Source: Candidatus Uhrbacteria bacterium RIFCSPHIGHO2_01_FULL_63_20 (GTDB lineage: Bacteria > Patescibacteriota > Patescibacteriia > UBA9934 > GWF2-40-263). From it: a stretch of 33,301 bases of DNA. The position numbers were made by a program, and so were the translations under genes. The stretch lies in the NCBI GenBank assembly GCA_001791045.1, contig MGDT01000003.1, positions 40,817 through 74,117 of the forward strand. Reading direction: 5' to 3'. This document shows, piece by piece, positions 12,482-20,820 of this stretch (the stretch's first letter is position 1; each line of letters opens with the position of its first letter). The notes under the pieces were generated by a model. That model ran no database searches and had not been told where the DNA came from. It saw nothing but the letters and a program-made list of their open reading frames with translations.

Positions 12482-13618
12482 CTAACTGCAGCACTTTTCC
12501 AGCACGTTCAGCGTCTCCCGAGCCGCCCGTTCCCATGTGAACGCGGCGGCTCTTCGTTTTCCCTCTTCGACGAGCTCCTTCGTACCGTCGGGGAGCAGCA
12601 GGCATTGGGCGAGCGCGAGCGACATGGCCTCGTGGTCGTCGGGAGCCACGAGGATCCCGGCGTCGCCCACCACCTCAGGCAGCGCCCCGCCCGTGCTCGC
12701 GATCACGGGCACGCTAGCGGCCATCGCCTCGAGCGCGGTCAGCCCGAACCCCTCGTGCCACGACGGGATCAGGAGCGCGGACGCGCGCGAAAGCAGGCTC
12801 CATTTTTCCTGATCCGTGACGTAGCCGAGCAGTTGCACCACGTTCTCCCCGGCCACCTCCCGCCAGGCGGCATTCACCGCTTCGACCGCCACGAGCGTCT
12901 CTTCGGCCTTCCAGCCGATGCTCCCGACGATGAAATACCGCGTCGTGCGGGCGCGCTCCGGGCGCCGGCGCAGATACCGGTCGAACGCGGACGCCGAGGT
13001 CGCATAATTCTTTCGCGGCTCGACCGTGCCGATCGACAGCACCAGATCTTCCCCGCCCTCGATGCGGACGAACCCCTCTGGCAGCTCTCCACCCTCATAC
13101 ACGACGGTCGTTTTCCGTTCCGCGTCAGGAAACATCCTCGCGACCGACCGTTTCGTATCCTCGGACACCGCGATCACCGCCGAAGCGGCGCGCACGCTCT
13201 TAGGGAACACGGTGCGGCGCGACCAGTTTCCCCGGTCCCCGTCCGGGAACCATTCGGGATGCTCGTACACCGACAGGTCATGCACGGCGATCACGGCCTT
13301 CCCCCGCCAAAACAGCGGGATCTCCCCCGACGGGCAGAACAGCACGTCCACCCCTTCGAGCGCGATGCGCGACGGGAGGAACGCGTGGCGCGACAGGAAC
13401 CGCGCGCGCATGGCCGGCAGCCGGATCACCCGGACGCGCCCGCAGCCGGTCAGCTCCTTTTCGTCTCGCTTCGAAAACGCCGCCGGAACGGCGACGACCA
13501 GGCGGTGCGATCCGAGGGCGGCCATGGCGCGGGTGATGGACCAGGTATAGTGGCCGATCCCCGCCCCGCGGCTGCCGTCGCTCGCACAGATGTCGCGTGC
13601 GTCGATGGCGATGGTCAT
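12482..13618 (-). CDS. Glycosyltransferase family 4 (group 1)
   Basis: A GT-B fold retaining glycosyltransferase of 378 aa, probably acting on envelope polysaccharide or glycolipid at the cytoplasmic membrane face. The N-terminal domain starts MTIAIDARDICASDGSRGAGIGHYT, with the glycine-rich acceptor loop, and includes AVHDLSVYEHPEWFP. The C-terminal nucleotide-sugar domain has LVLSIGTVEPRKNY, LLGYVTDQEKWSLLSRASALLIPS and the E-x7-E signature HEGFGLTALEAMA, then GGALPEVVGDAG. Donor and acceptor cannot be read from the sequence. It is the last gene of the scpA operon, starting 1 nt after the stop of the membrane protein gene (TGA-C-ATG), and sits next to other envelope genes. Confidence 0.92.
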   Translation of the reverse strand: MTIAIDARDICASDGSRGAGIGHYTWSITRAMAALGSHRLVVAVPAAFSKRDEKELTGCGRVRVIRLPAMRARFLSRHAFLPSRIALEGVDVLFCPSGEIPLFWRGKAVIAVHDLSVYEHPEWFPDGDRGNWSRRTVFPKSVRAASAVIAVSEDTKRSVARMFPDAERKTTVVYEGGELPEGFVRIEGGEDLVLSIGTVEPRKNYATSASAFDRYLRRRPERARTTRYFIVGSIGWKAEETLVAVEAVNAAWREVAGENVVQLLGYVTDQEKWSLLSRASALLIPSWHEGFGLTALEAMAASVPVIASTGGALPEVVGDAGILVAPDDHEAMSLALAQCLLLPDGTKELVEEGKRRAAAFTWERAARETLNVLEKCCS

Positions 13619-13619
13619 G

Positions 13620-14078
13620 TCAGAAAAGCGCTATGGCGCCGGTCGTGATCGCCCACACCACGAACGCCTCCCACAGGATGCCGGCGAGGATCGCGGGCAC
13701 GGCGTATGTCGGACGGATCGAGAACAGCACGGCAAGCACGCTCGCGGTCCAGGCGCCTGCGCCAGGGAACGGCAAGGCTCCCACCGCGAACAGCGCGAGG
13801 GCGCCGGCCCGTTGGTACTTCTCCTCATGTTTCAATCGGAGGGAACGGAAGTACCGCTCCATGAGCCGGTGGAACGGTTTCACGTGCCGCTCGGTCCAGG
13901 CCACGAACGGGGGAAGGAACCGCAGGATGAACGGCACCGGCAGCATGTTCCCGGCGACGGAAAGCGCGATCGCGGCCGGAAGCGGCATCCCGTGCACCGT
14001 GAGCGCGATCGGCAACGCGCCGCGCAGCTCCACGACCGGCAGCGCCGCGATGAACATCACCTGGAGCCAGGAAGGCAT
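13620..14078 (-). CDS. Small multi-drug export protein family (PF06695-like) membrane protein
   Basis: This 152-aa protein has the pattern of the family named small multi-drug export protein, whose real transport role is poorly proven. The signature ELRGALPIAL lies near residue 18, followed by AIALSVAGNMLPVPFIL, a soluble stretch with HVKPFHRLMERYF, and two further hydrophobic segments (AGALALFAVGALPFPGAGAWTA and AVPAILAGILWEAFVVWAITTGA). Four or so membrane segments are likely. ATG 14078 is chosen because it follows the carboxypeptidase stop as TGA-T-ATG, a junction repeated in this genome; an in-frame ATG at 14093 would overlap that gene by 14 nt. It lies within the scpA-scpB-carboxypeptidase-glycosyltransferase operon. 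Confidence 0.85.
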   Translation of the reverse strand: MPSWLQVMFIAALPVVELRGALPIALTVHGMPLPAAIALSVAGNMLPVPFILRFLPPFVAWTERHVKPFHRLMERYFRSLRLKHEEKYQRAGALALFAVGALPFPGAGAWTASVLAVLFSIRPTYAVPAILAGILWEAFVVWAITTGAIALF

Positions 14079-14079
14079 A

Positions 14080-15060
14080 TCAGGACCGTTCATCAGGCCA
14101 CTCGTACACCTTGAACGCCCAGGCCGCGAGCGCCTTCGCGTCCTGGAAGCGGCCCGTCTCGCTTTCGCTCCCGAGCACCACGACGATCACCTCATGGCCG
14201 CCGTCCTTCGAGACGATCGAGCCGAAACAATACCCGGCCTCGGGGAGGAACCCGGTCTTCCCGCCCACGATCTTGTACGGCGGCTGGTTCATGAACGTGG
14301 CGAGGAGGTCGTTCGTGCTCTCCACGCGATACGACCGCCCCGAGGCGCCGCGCACGTCGACCGACGCGGACTCGGTAGCGATGCGGATCTCGTCCACGCG
14401 CATGGTGCGATCGATGAGGCGCACCAGGTCAGGCGCGATGGAGCGGTTGTCCGGGGAAAGCCCGGTCTCGTCCACGAACGTGGTCTTGCGCATCCCCATC
14501 TCGGCAGCGGTCTCGTTCATGCGCGCCACGAAATCCCCGGCCGAGAGCCCCGAAAGCCGGCTGAGCGCCGCGGTCGCGGAGTTGTCCGACCCCACGAGGC
14601 TCGCGCGAAGCAGGTCGCGCACCGTCACGGCGTCACCAGCCATGATGTGCTGCACCCCGCCCGCGCGGTAATCGCTTGCCGTGATCTGCGCCTGGGCATC
14701 CAGATCAGGGTTCCCTTGCAGGAACACGTACGCGGTCATGAGCTTGGTGATGGACCCGATGGAGCGCGGTTCCTCGGCGTTCTTCTCGAACAGCACCTCG
14801 CCGGTCTCGCGATCCACGACCGCGGCGCTCACCGCCGAAGTCACCACCCCGAGGCTCGTGGGTTCGACCTTCACCGGCCGCGGCGCCGTGCCCGACGACG
14901 GGAGCGGGCGCGCCATGAGGGAAATGACCTCGCGGATGCCTGTCTCGCGCGGCGCGGATTCCGGCAGCGTGGCCGCGCGCTCGATCACGCCCGAATCGAT
15001 CGGGTACATCTGGAACAGGCTGGTCGCGAGCACCAGTTGGGCGGCGAGGCGCAGGATCAT
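14080..15060 (-). CDS. D-alanyl-D-alanine carboxypeptidase (peptidase S11, PBP5/6-like)
   Basis: Serine peptidases of this family trim the terminal D-Ala from peptidoglycan stem peptides. The 326-aa protein has an N-terminal hydrophobic stretch (MILRLAAQLVLATSLF) that may be a signal or anchor. The three catalytic motifs are in order and at normal spacing: SITK (Ser103 nucleophile, Lys106), SDN (158-160) and KTG (268-270). The catalytic domain begins at about residue 70 (VTSAVSAAVVDRETGEVLFEKN). The C-terminal domain of PBP5 is absent, leaving a single-domain enzyme. The start overlaps the scpB stop as ATGA, giving tight coupling, and the next gene begins 1 nt after its stop. This links cell-wall remodelling with a chromosome-segregation operon. 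Confidence 0.93.
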   Translation of the reverse strand: MILRLAAQLVLATSLFQMYPIDSGVIERAATLPESAPRETGIREVISLMARPLPSSGTAPRPVKVEPTSLGVVTSAVSAAVVDRETGEVLFEKNAEEPRSIGSITKLMTAYVFLQGNPDLDAQAQITASDYRAGGVQHIMAGDAVTVRDLLRASLVGSDNSATAALSRLSGLSAGDFVARMNETAAEMGMRKTTFVDETGLSPDNRSIAPDLVRLIDRTMRVDEIRIATESASVDVRGASGRSYRVESTNDLLATFMNQPPYKIVGGKTGFLPEAGYCFGSIVSKDGGHEVIVVVLGSESETGRFQDAKALAAWAFKVYEWPDERS

Positions 15061-15620
15061 ACCCCTTCCACGTTCGGCGAGGATGAGGCGAGCTCCTCAA
15101 GCATCTTGCCGATGCGCTCGTTGCCGTGCAGGTCCTCGTATTGCGGGAGTTCGCCGGCCTCATGCACGCCCAGGTGTCGCAGGAACTTCACGGACACGGT
15201 GTACACGGGCTGCAATCGGGACGCGTCGTCGCGTTCCTCGATGAGCCCGCGCATGAGAAGGTTCCTCAGGATGAGCGAGCAGTTGATGCCGCGGATCTGT
15301 TCGATCTCGGGCTTCGTGATCGGTCCGCGGTACGCGATGATGGTGAGCGTCTCGAGGCTCGGGCGCGTCAGCTCCCCGCTTGCCTCCACCTTGAGGAACG
15401 CGGCGAGCGCCTCGGCGCAGGCGGGGTTCGTCACGAACTGCACGTCCCCGTCGGCTTCCACGAGGTGGATGCCGCTCGTGTCGCGGTTGAAACGCGTTTT
15501 CACGTCATCAAGCGCCTCGGAGAGCGTCTCGTCGGAAACCCCGAGCGCCTTCTTGAGCGAGGCGACGCTCACGGGCTTTGCCGAGGCGAACAGGAGTGCT
15601 TCGAGCGTCGTCGTTATCAT
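15057..15620 (-). CDS. scpB: Segregation and condensation protein B
   Basis: ScpB forms a dimer of winged-helix proteins that binds ScpA and the SMC ATPase in the condensin complex. The 187-aa protein begins MITTTLEALLFASAKPVSVASLKK, typical of the family, and contains the conserved TRPSLETLTIIAYRGPITKPEIEQIRG block at about residues 85-112, followed by a second winged helix with LLMRGLIEE. The start is 4 nt after the scpA stop, and the stop overlaps the next start. smc itself is not in the window. Confidence 0.95.
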   Translation of the reverse strand: MITTTLEALLFASAKPVSVASLKKALGVSDETLSEALDDVKTRFNRDTSGIHLVEADGDVQFVTNPACAEALAAFLKVEASGELTRPSLETLTIIAYRGPITKPEIEQIRGINCSLILRNLLMRGLIEERDDASRLQPVYTVSVKFLRHLGVHEAGELPQYEDLHGNERIGKMLEELASSSPNVEGV

Positions 15621-15624
15621 ACGG

Positions 15625-16323
15625 TCATTCGGCGCGGGCGATCGTGATGTCCGCGAACGCGTCGCTTTGCGCCACGTTCACCACGCGCTGTTTCACGAGT
15701 TCGAGAAGCGCCAGGAAGCTCACCACCACGTCAACCTTGCTGCCCGCGCCGGCGGACACGTCGCGGAAGGTGAGACGCGCGCGCTCGAGGATGGCACGAT
15801 GGATGTCGCGGATGCGCTCCTGGACCGACACCACGCGCTGCATGGCGGTCTGGCGCAGCGCGAAGAACGGTTCCAGCCGCTTCAACAGGTGTTGGAACGC
15901 GTCGCACAGCGTCTGTGCCGTGAGCCCTTCAGGCGGCGTGAAACGGACGGCCGACGGCTGACGGCTTCGCTCGCGCGCGAACATGTTCGCGGGGGCGTTC
16001 CACAACGCCTCGATTCCCTTGCTCGCCTCCACGAACTCCTTGTACATCTTGAGCTGCAGCGCGAGCGCGTTGCCGTCCACTTCTTCCTCAATGGCAAGCT
16101 GCGGCAGGATGGCGCGGGACTTGAGAAGCAGCAGTTTCGTCGCGATGAGGAGAAAGTCGGCCAACTCCTCGGCCGGCACGTCCTGTTCGTTCACATAGCG
16201 CAAATAGTCGTCCGCGACCTTGGCGAGCGACACCTCGGTAATCGGCAATTTCTCCTGCTCGATGATCTCAAGCAGGAGCTGCAGCGGCCCGGAGAATTTG
16301 TCGAGAGAGACCTCGAACGACAT
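15625..16323 (-). CDS. scpA: Segregation and condensation protein A
   Basis: ScpA is the kleisin subunit that bridges the SMC heads. The 232-aa protein opens MSFEVSLDKFSGPLQLLLEI, followed by LPITEVSLAKVADDYLRY and ADFLLIATKLLLLKSR, the diagnostic N-terminal helical domain that contacts the SMC neck. A variable middle follows, and the C-terminal winged helix (VVSFLALLELVKQRVV) ends the protein. It is the first gene of a five-gene operon. A TACAAT with upstream TGT ends 6 nt before the ATG at 16323, so the message is likely leaderless. Confidence 0.95.
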   Translation of the reverse strand: MSFEVSLDKFSGPLQLLLEIIEQEKLPITEVSLAKVADDYLRYVNEQDVPAEELADFLLIATKLLLLKSRAILPQLAIEEEVDGNALALQLKMYKEFVEASKGIEALWNAPANMFARERSRQPSAVRFTPPEGLTAQTLCDAFQHLLKRLEPFFALRQTAMQRVVSVQERIRDIHRAILERARLTFRDVSAGAGSKVDVVVSFLALLELVKQRVVNVAQSDAFADITIARAE

Positions 16324-16329
16324 GGGTCC

Positions 16330-16335
16330 ATTGTA
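16330..16335 (-). promoter_or_regulatory. Extended -10 of the scpA operon promoter
   Basis: TGTTACAAT on the minus strand: an extended -10 directly after the T tract of the aspS terminator and 6 nt before the scpA ATG. No good -35 is visible. The spacing predicts a leaderless transcript. Confidence 0.5.
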
Positions 16336-16362
16336 ACAAAAAGGCGTGAATCACGCCTTTTT
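16336..16362 (-). terminator. Rho-independent terminator of aspS, overlapping its last codons
   Basis: AAAAAGGCGTGATTCACGCC followed by T5 forms a tight perfect stem on the minus strand. The left arm includes the last aspS codons and its TGA at 16351-16353. Confidence 0.82.
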
Positions 16363-17748
16363 AATGTGAACCTCCCTCAACGCCTTCTCCGGCAATTCGC
16401 TCGGCGCCCCCATCATCGGGTCGCGGGCGTCGCCGGTCTTGGGGAAGGCGATCACCTCGCGGATGTTGGGCTCGTCCTGCAAGAGGGCGATGATCCGGTC
16501 GAGGCCCAGCGCGATGCCGCCGTGCGGAGGCGCGCCGAAGGAGAACGCCTCGAGCATATGCCCGAACTGCGCCTGGATGTCCTCGTCGGAGAATCCCATG
16601 ATCTCAAACACCCGCTTGAGCGCTTCCGGTTCGTGGTTGCGAATGCTCCCGCCCCCGATCTCGAACCCGTTGAGCACGATGTCGTATTGCGAGGTGAGGA
16701 TGCTCCCGACGTCCTTTTTCTCCATGAGCGCTTCGCGATGCTCCGGCGTCGCACGCGAGAACGGGTTGTGCGTAAAGGTCCAGCCGCCGTCTTCCGTCTT
16801 CTCGAAAAACGGGAAGTCGATCACCCAGCAGAACGCGAGCAGGTTCGGGTCGTTCTTGTCCTCGCGGATGTCCGGGCGGTCGTTGCCGTACTTCTCCATC
16901 GCTTCCTTGTACGAAATGCGCGGGAACGGCACCTGCTGGATGCGCTTCTCCGGCGACTGCTTCTTGACCAGGTCGATGAGCATCCCCTCCACGAGCGCCA
17001 TCACGTCGTCGCGCTCGACAAACGACATCTCAAGGTCCACCTGCGTGAACTCCGGCTGGCGGTCGCCGCGCTGGTCCTCGTCGCGGAAGCAGCGGGCGAT
17101 CTGGAAATAGCGCTCCGTCCCCGCCACCATGAGCAGCTGCTTGTGCTGCTGCGGCGACTGCGGAAGGACGTAAAACTTTCCGGGATGCACGCGGCTTGGC
17201 ACCAAAAATTCGCGCGCGCCTTCGGGCGTCCCCTTCGTGAGGATGGGCGTCTCGATTTCCTGGAAGTGTTCGCCATACAAGTGTTCGCGAACGAACCGCG
17301 TGATGGCACTGCGCTTCCAGATATTCTTGTGCATGCGGTCCGAACGCAGGTCGAGGTAGCGATACTTCAACCGAAGCTCCTCGTTGATGCCGCTCGTATC
17401 CTTGTCGATCTCGAACGGCGGCACCTCGCAGGTATTGAGGACGACCACGCGCTTCGCCGCAAGCTCGATCATCCCGGTCGGCTCCCCTTCCTTCACCTGT
17501 TTCGCGCCGCGCGTCTTCACCTCGCCCTCGATCTCAAGGACATATTCGGTGTTGATGGAATCGACCGCGGCCGCGACTTCTGGCGAAAGGTCCGGCTTGT
17601 AACAGACGACCTGCAGCACGCCGCTGCCGTCGCGCAGGTCGATAAACGCCAGCTTATCGCCCATCACGCGGACGGACTTGGCCCATCCCTTAAATGTAGC
17701 GGTCTGGCCTACCATCTTCGCGGCGTTGTAAATCCAGGTTCGTTCCAT
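16351..17748 (-). CDS. aspS: Aspartyl-tRNA synthetase, bacterial type lacking the GAD insertion
   Basis: AspRS charges tRNA-Asp. The OB-fold anticodon-binding domain is at residues 1-105 (GQTATFKGWAKSVRVMG, FIDLRDGSGVLQVV). The class II core follows: motif 1 region RFVREHLYGEHFQEIETPIL, PQSPQQHKQLLM, motif 2 FQIARCFRDEDQRGDRQPEFTQ, and motif 3 GGIALGLDRIIALL near the end with NIREVIAFPKT. At 465 aa it is about 120 residues shorter than typical bacterial AspRS (around 590). The missing part is the GAD domain, since the sequence passes directly from EKYGNDRPDIRED to LAFCWVIDFPFFE. AsnRS is encoded nearby. The start MERTWIYNAAKMVG is conventional. Confidence 0.95.
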   Translation of the reverse strand: MERTWIYNAAKMVGQTATFKGWAKSVRVMGDKLAFIDLRDGSGVLQVVCYKPDLSPEVAAAVDSINTEYVLEIEGEVKTRGAKQVKEGEPTGMIELAAKRVVVLNTCEVPPFEIDKDTSGINEELRLKYRYLDLRSDRMHKNIWKRSAITRFVREHLYGEHFQEIETPILTKGTPEGAREFLVPSRVHPGKFYVLPQSPQQHKQLLMVAGTERYFQIARCFRDEDQRGDRQPEFTQVDLEMSFVERDDVMALVEGMLIDLVKKQSPEKRIQQVPFPRISYKEAMEKYGNDRPDIREDKNDPNLLAFCWVIDFPFFEKTEDGGWTFTHNPFSRATPEHREALMEKKDVGSILTSQYDIVLNGFEIGGGSIRNHEPEALKRVFEIMGFSDEDIQAQFGHMLEAFSFGAPPHGGIALGLDRIIALLQDEPNIREVIAFPKTGDARDPMMGAPSELPEKALREVHIKKA

Positions 17749-17754
17749 ATGGGT

Positions 17755-17783
17755 TTGACAAATGGGATGACGTTTGATAGTAT
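17755..17783 (+). promoter_or_regulatory. Promoter-like sequence on the plus strand, antisense to the NYN gene end
   Basis: TTGACA (17755-17760), 17-nt spacer, TAGTAT (17778-17783). No plus-strand gene follows, but a hairpin with a T tract lies about 20 nt downstream (17800-17850). It could drive a short untranslated RNA or be fortuitous. Confidence 0.35.
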
Positions 17784-17799
17784 CCTAAAAGATCACCAA

Positions 17800-17850
17800 T
17801 GGAAAAGGTCACCCTTCAAGGTTCCGTCCTTGCGGGGTCTTTTCTTTTTT
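17800..17850 (+). terminator. Hairpin with T tract on the plus strand
   Basis: GAAAAG...CTTTTC, ACCC...GGGT and CAAGG...CCTTG form a nested interrupted stem followed by TTTTTT. It overlaps the end of the minus-strand NYN gene, where the T tract corresponds to Lys codons. Its polarity suits plus-strand transcription only. Confidence 0.4.
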
Positions 17851-18336
17851 ATACCCCAATTTCTCCCGTAAATCGTTCATGAAGCGGAGGTAAGGGCGGA
17901 TTTCCTTGAATTTCAACAACGCGGAGTATTTTTGCTTATGCGGAATGAGGAGCGCCTCGAGCTTCTTTTGTTCGATCAGATATTTCACCAGACAATAAAA
18001 ATCCCCGTCTCCGGACACGATGACGGCACGCTCATAATCGTCAAAATCGATCATGGCCTGCAACACGAGCTCGGCGTCGCAGTTCCCCTTATGCGTCCCG
18101 TCCTTGTACGTCAGCGTCGGCTTGAACACGCAGATGAATCCTGCTTCCTGGAGCGCTTGGTAGAGCTTCGCGTTCCCGACGAGATATCCGATGAACACGT
18201 ATGCCTTCTCGACCCCGTATTTTTCCGAAAGGTAGATCCGGAACTTTCGAAAACTCAAAAACCAACCCTGTGCGCGAATCGCCAAGTTGAGATTCTGGCT
18301 GTCGATGAACGCGAAATTTTTCTGGATCCGACGCAC
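17809..18336 (-). CDS. NYN domain protein (LabA/DUF88-like, PIN-fold putative RNase)
   Basis: NYN proteins have a PIN-like metal-dependent nuclease fold and are thought to act on RNA. In this 175-aa protein the predicted acidic active-site residues are present: FIDSQNLNLAI (Asp at about 12), GNCDAELVLQAMID (about 84-97) and VIVSGDGDFYCLVKYL (about 107-122). A following basic region (KQKYSALLKFKEIRPYLRFM) and a Lys-rich tail complete it. It lies between asnS (16 nt upstream) and aspS (60 nt downstream), all on the minus strand, so a translation or tRNA-linked role is suggested only by context. Confidence 0.88.
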   Translation of the reverse strand: MRRIQKNFAFIDSQNLNLAIRAQGWFLSFRKFRIYLSEKYGVEKAYVFIGYLVGNAKLYQALQEAGFICVFKPTLTYKDGTHKGNCDAELVLQAMIDFDDYERAVIVSGDGDFYCLVKYLIEQKKLEALLIPHKQKYSALLKFKEIRPYLRFMNDLREKLGYKKEKTPQGRNLEG

Positions 18337-18352
18337 AAATGAGCGTTGCTTA

Positions 18353-19648
<1,296 letters not shown>

Positions 19649-19667
19649 ATCGTCAAAGTCAGCGGGA

Positions 19668-19696
19668 ATTGTAGCGAAACGGCCTATTCTTAGCAA
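19668..19696 (-). promoter_or_regulatory. Promoter of asnS
   Basis: TTGCTA (19691-19696), 17-nt spacer, TACAAT (19668-19673), between the terminator of hypothetical B and the asnS start. It probably serves asnS, the NYN gene and aspS. Confidence 0.6.
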
Positions 19697-19707
19697 ATGC
19701 TGCATAA

Positions 19708-19758
19708 CAAAAAACGGACCCGGATTCCAAAGGTCAAAGACCAAAGGAATCCGGGTCC
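19708..19758 (-). terminator. Strong rho-independent terminator of hypothetical B
   Basis: Perfect 13-bp arms GGACCCGGATTCC/GGAATCCGGGTCC with an inner GGTC/GACC pairing in the loop, then GTTTTTTGTT on the minus strand. It begins 13 nt after the stop at 19772. Confidence 0.92.
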
Positions 19759-19771
19759 ATAGGAGCAAAGA

Positions 19772-20593
19772 TCAGAGCACATCACTCCCGAGAGAGGGCA
19801 CTAAGAACTCCCGATAGTCGAAGCCGTACCTGCCCGCGTCCAAGAACACCCCGCCCGCGTTCGTATTGCGGTACACGCAGGGCACGCCGTACCACGAACG
19901 GCCGTCGTGCTCGGGGACGTTGAGCTCGTAGCCGGCGAGGAAGAACCCGGGGTTCTCGTCGTAGTCAATCGCCTTCACATACTCCGGGTGGAGCCAGGCG
20001 AAGGCGAGACCCTCGTCCGCGAGCGACAGCTTGCCGCGGACGGCTTCGATGCTCTTCCGCTTGCGGTTCGCGCCCAGGTCGATGGTCACCCATTCGACCA
20101 CGCTCTTGTGGGTGTCATTGCCGGCGAGCAGGCGCAGGCGATCCTTGTCGGATCGCAGGTGCTCCCAGCGGTAGAAGGCGCTCTCGCCGAATTCCTTCTC
20201 GATGCGCTCCGCGTGCGCCTCGAAGGTGTTCGCGACCCCCTCCTGCCCCTTGCCGAGGCGGATGCGCAAGGAGAGGAACGCGAGGCGGCCTTTCGGCTGC
20301 TCGGGGGCGGTCTTCGCGAGACGATCGAACACCTCCTCGCCCAGACCCCAGCCCTCTTCCTTGTTGGCGAGGCGCAACCGCGTGAGCAGCTCCGACGCCG
20401 TGAGGGCGAAGGGGTTGTGGTCGTCGAGGTCGGTGCGGAAGGTGGCGTGCTTGCGCATGGCCTTCAGCATGTCGTCGAGCACGTCCGGATGCTCGAGCAG
20501 CTTCAGCACCTCCTCGGCGGTGAGGTCGCTGCCGTTGAGCAGACGATCGAACTGGTCCCAATCACCTTTCCGAAGCGTTGCAAGGCGAGCCAT
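19772..20593 (-). CDS. Hypothetical protein B (leader-cassette family)
   Basis: I do not recognise a function for this 273-aa protein. It starts at ATG 20593 (MARLATLRKGDWDQFDRLLN), preceded by AAGAAAGGGG and the GCCACATGGC context shared with hypothetical A. Residues 1-48 are the region related to A (TAEEVLKLLEHPDVLDDMLKAM). The middle (about 60-150) is helical and charged. The C-terminal ~110 residues, with VVEWVTIDLGANRKR, FAWLHPEYVKAIDYDE, LAGYELNVP and WYGVPCVYRN, look like a separate folded domain. I have the impression of similar hypotheticals in other CPR genomes, but cannot verify it here. It is monocistronic, with its own promoter, a ~190-nt leader and a terminator. Confidence 0.72.
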   Translation of the reverse strand: MARLATLRKGDWDQFDRLLNGSDLTAEEVLKLLEHPDVLDDMLKAMRKHATFRTDLDDHNPFALTASELLTRLRLANKEEGWGLGEEVFDRLAKTAPEQPKGRLAFLSLRIRLGKGQEGVANTFEAHAERIEKEFGESAFYRWEHLRSDKDRLRLLAGNDTHKSVVEWVTIDLGANRKRKSIEAVRGKLSLADEGLAFAWLHPEYVKAIDYDENPGFFLAGYELNVPEHDGRSWYGVPCVYRNTNAGGVFLDAGRYGFDYREFLVPSLGSDVL

Positions 20594-20782
20594 GTGGCGA
20601 GCCCCTTTCTTGACGCCGCTGGCGAGCATGATCCACGCACCACGCGCAGACGAGGCGAGCCTGTGTTGAAAGCGGCCATCTGACGCGTTAGGCCTTCGAC
20701 AAGCTCAGGCAATAACGCTGCAAAATACCGCTTTCAACCTGCCTGCCGGCAGGCAGGTGACGACTTTGGATTGAATGAGCGA
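20594..20782 (-). ncRNA. Candidate structured 5' leader RNA of hypothetical B
   Basis: The predicted leader contains a perfect palindrome (20737-20758), the closing stem GTTGAAAGCGG (20728-20738) with CCGCTTTCAAC (20665-20675), the shared strand CGGTATTTTGC, an inner stem GCGTTA/TAACGC (20713-20718 with 20685-20690) that encloses GCCT/AGGC, and a GGC...GCC pair around AAGAAAGGGG just before the start codon. The closing stem, shared strand and terminal block correspond to those of hypothetical A; the inner helix is at the same place but has unrelated sequence. Confidence 0.52.
20685..20758. repeat. REP-like palindromic sequences within leader B
   Basis: Two widespread-looking palindromes occur here: CCTTCGACAAGCTCAGG (20693-20709) inside the inner stem, and a perfect 22-nt palindrome of TGCC/GGCA units (20737-20758) directly upstream of the closing stem. 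Both resemble short intergenic palindromes seen in many unrelated bacteria, and neither is present in leader A. Confidence 0.6.
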
Positions 20783-20788
20783 GGTCAA

Positions 20789-20817
20789 AAAATATCACGA
20801 AAACGACTTTTTGTCAA
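20789..20817 (-). promoter_or_regulatory. Promoter of hypothetical B
   Basis: TTGACA (20812-20817), exactly 17 nt, TATTTT (20789-20794), starting 3 nt after the recO stop codon. It shares the TTGACAAAA beginning with the promoters of hypothetical A, the ORF6N gene and the 78-aa gene. Confidence 0.8.
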
Positions 20818-20820
20818 TGG

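Noticed and set aside
13876-13891. parS-like sequence GGTTTCACGTGCCGCT
   Set aside because: One half matches the parS consensus but the other half does not, and it lies within a membrane protein gene; about 11 of 16 positions is not convincing.
13597-17871. Open frame of 1424 codons on the plus strand
   Set aside because: It is antisense to scpA, scpB, the carboxypeptidase and aspS, has Arg/His/Glu-rich shadow composition and no domain; long antisense frames are expected at this GC content.
17799-17882. Mini-ORF of 27 codons after the plus-strand promoter
   Set aside because: It overlaps the NYN gene antisense, has no ribosome binding site and crosses a hairpin with T tract; a non-coding reading is more likely.
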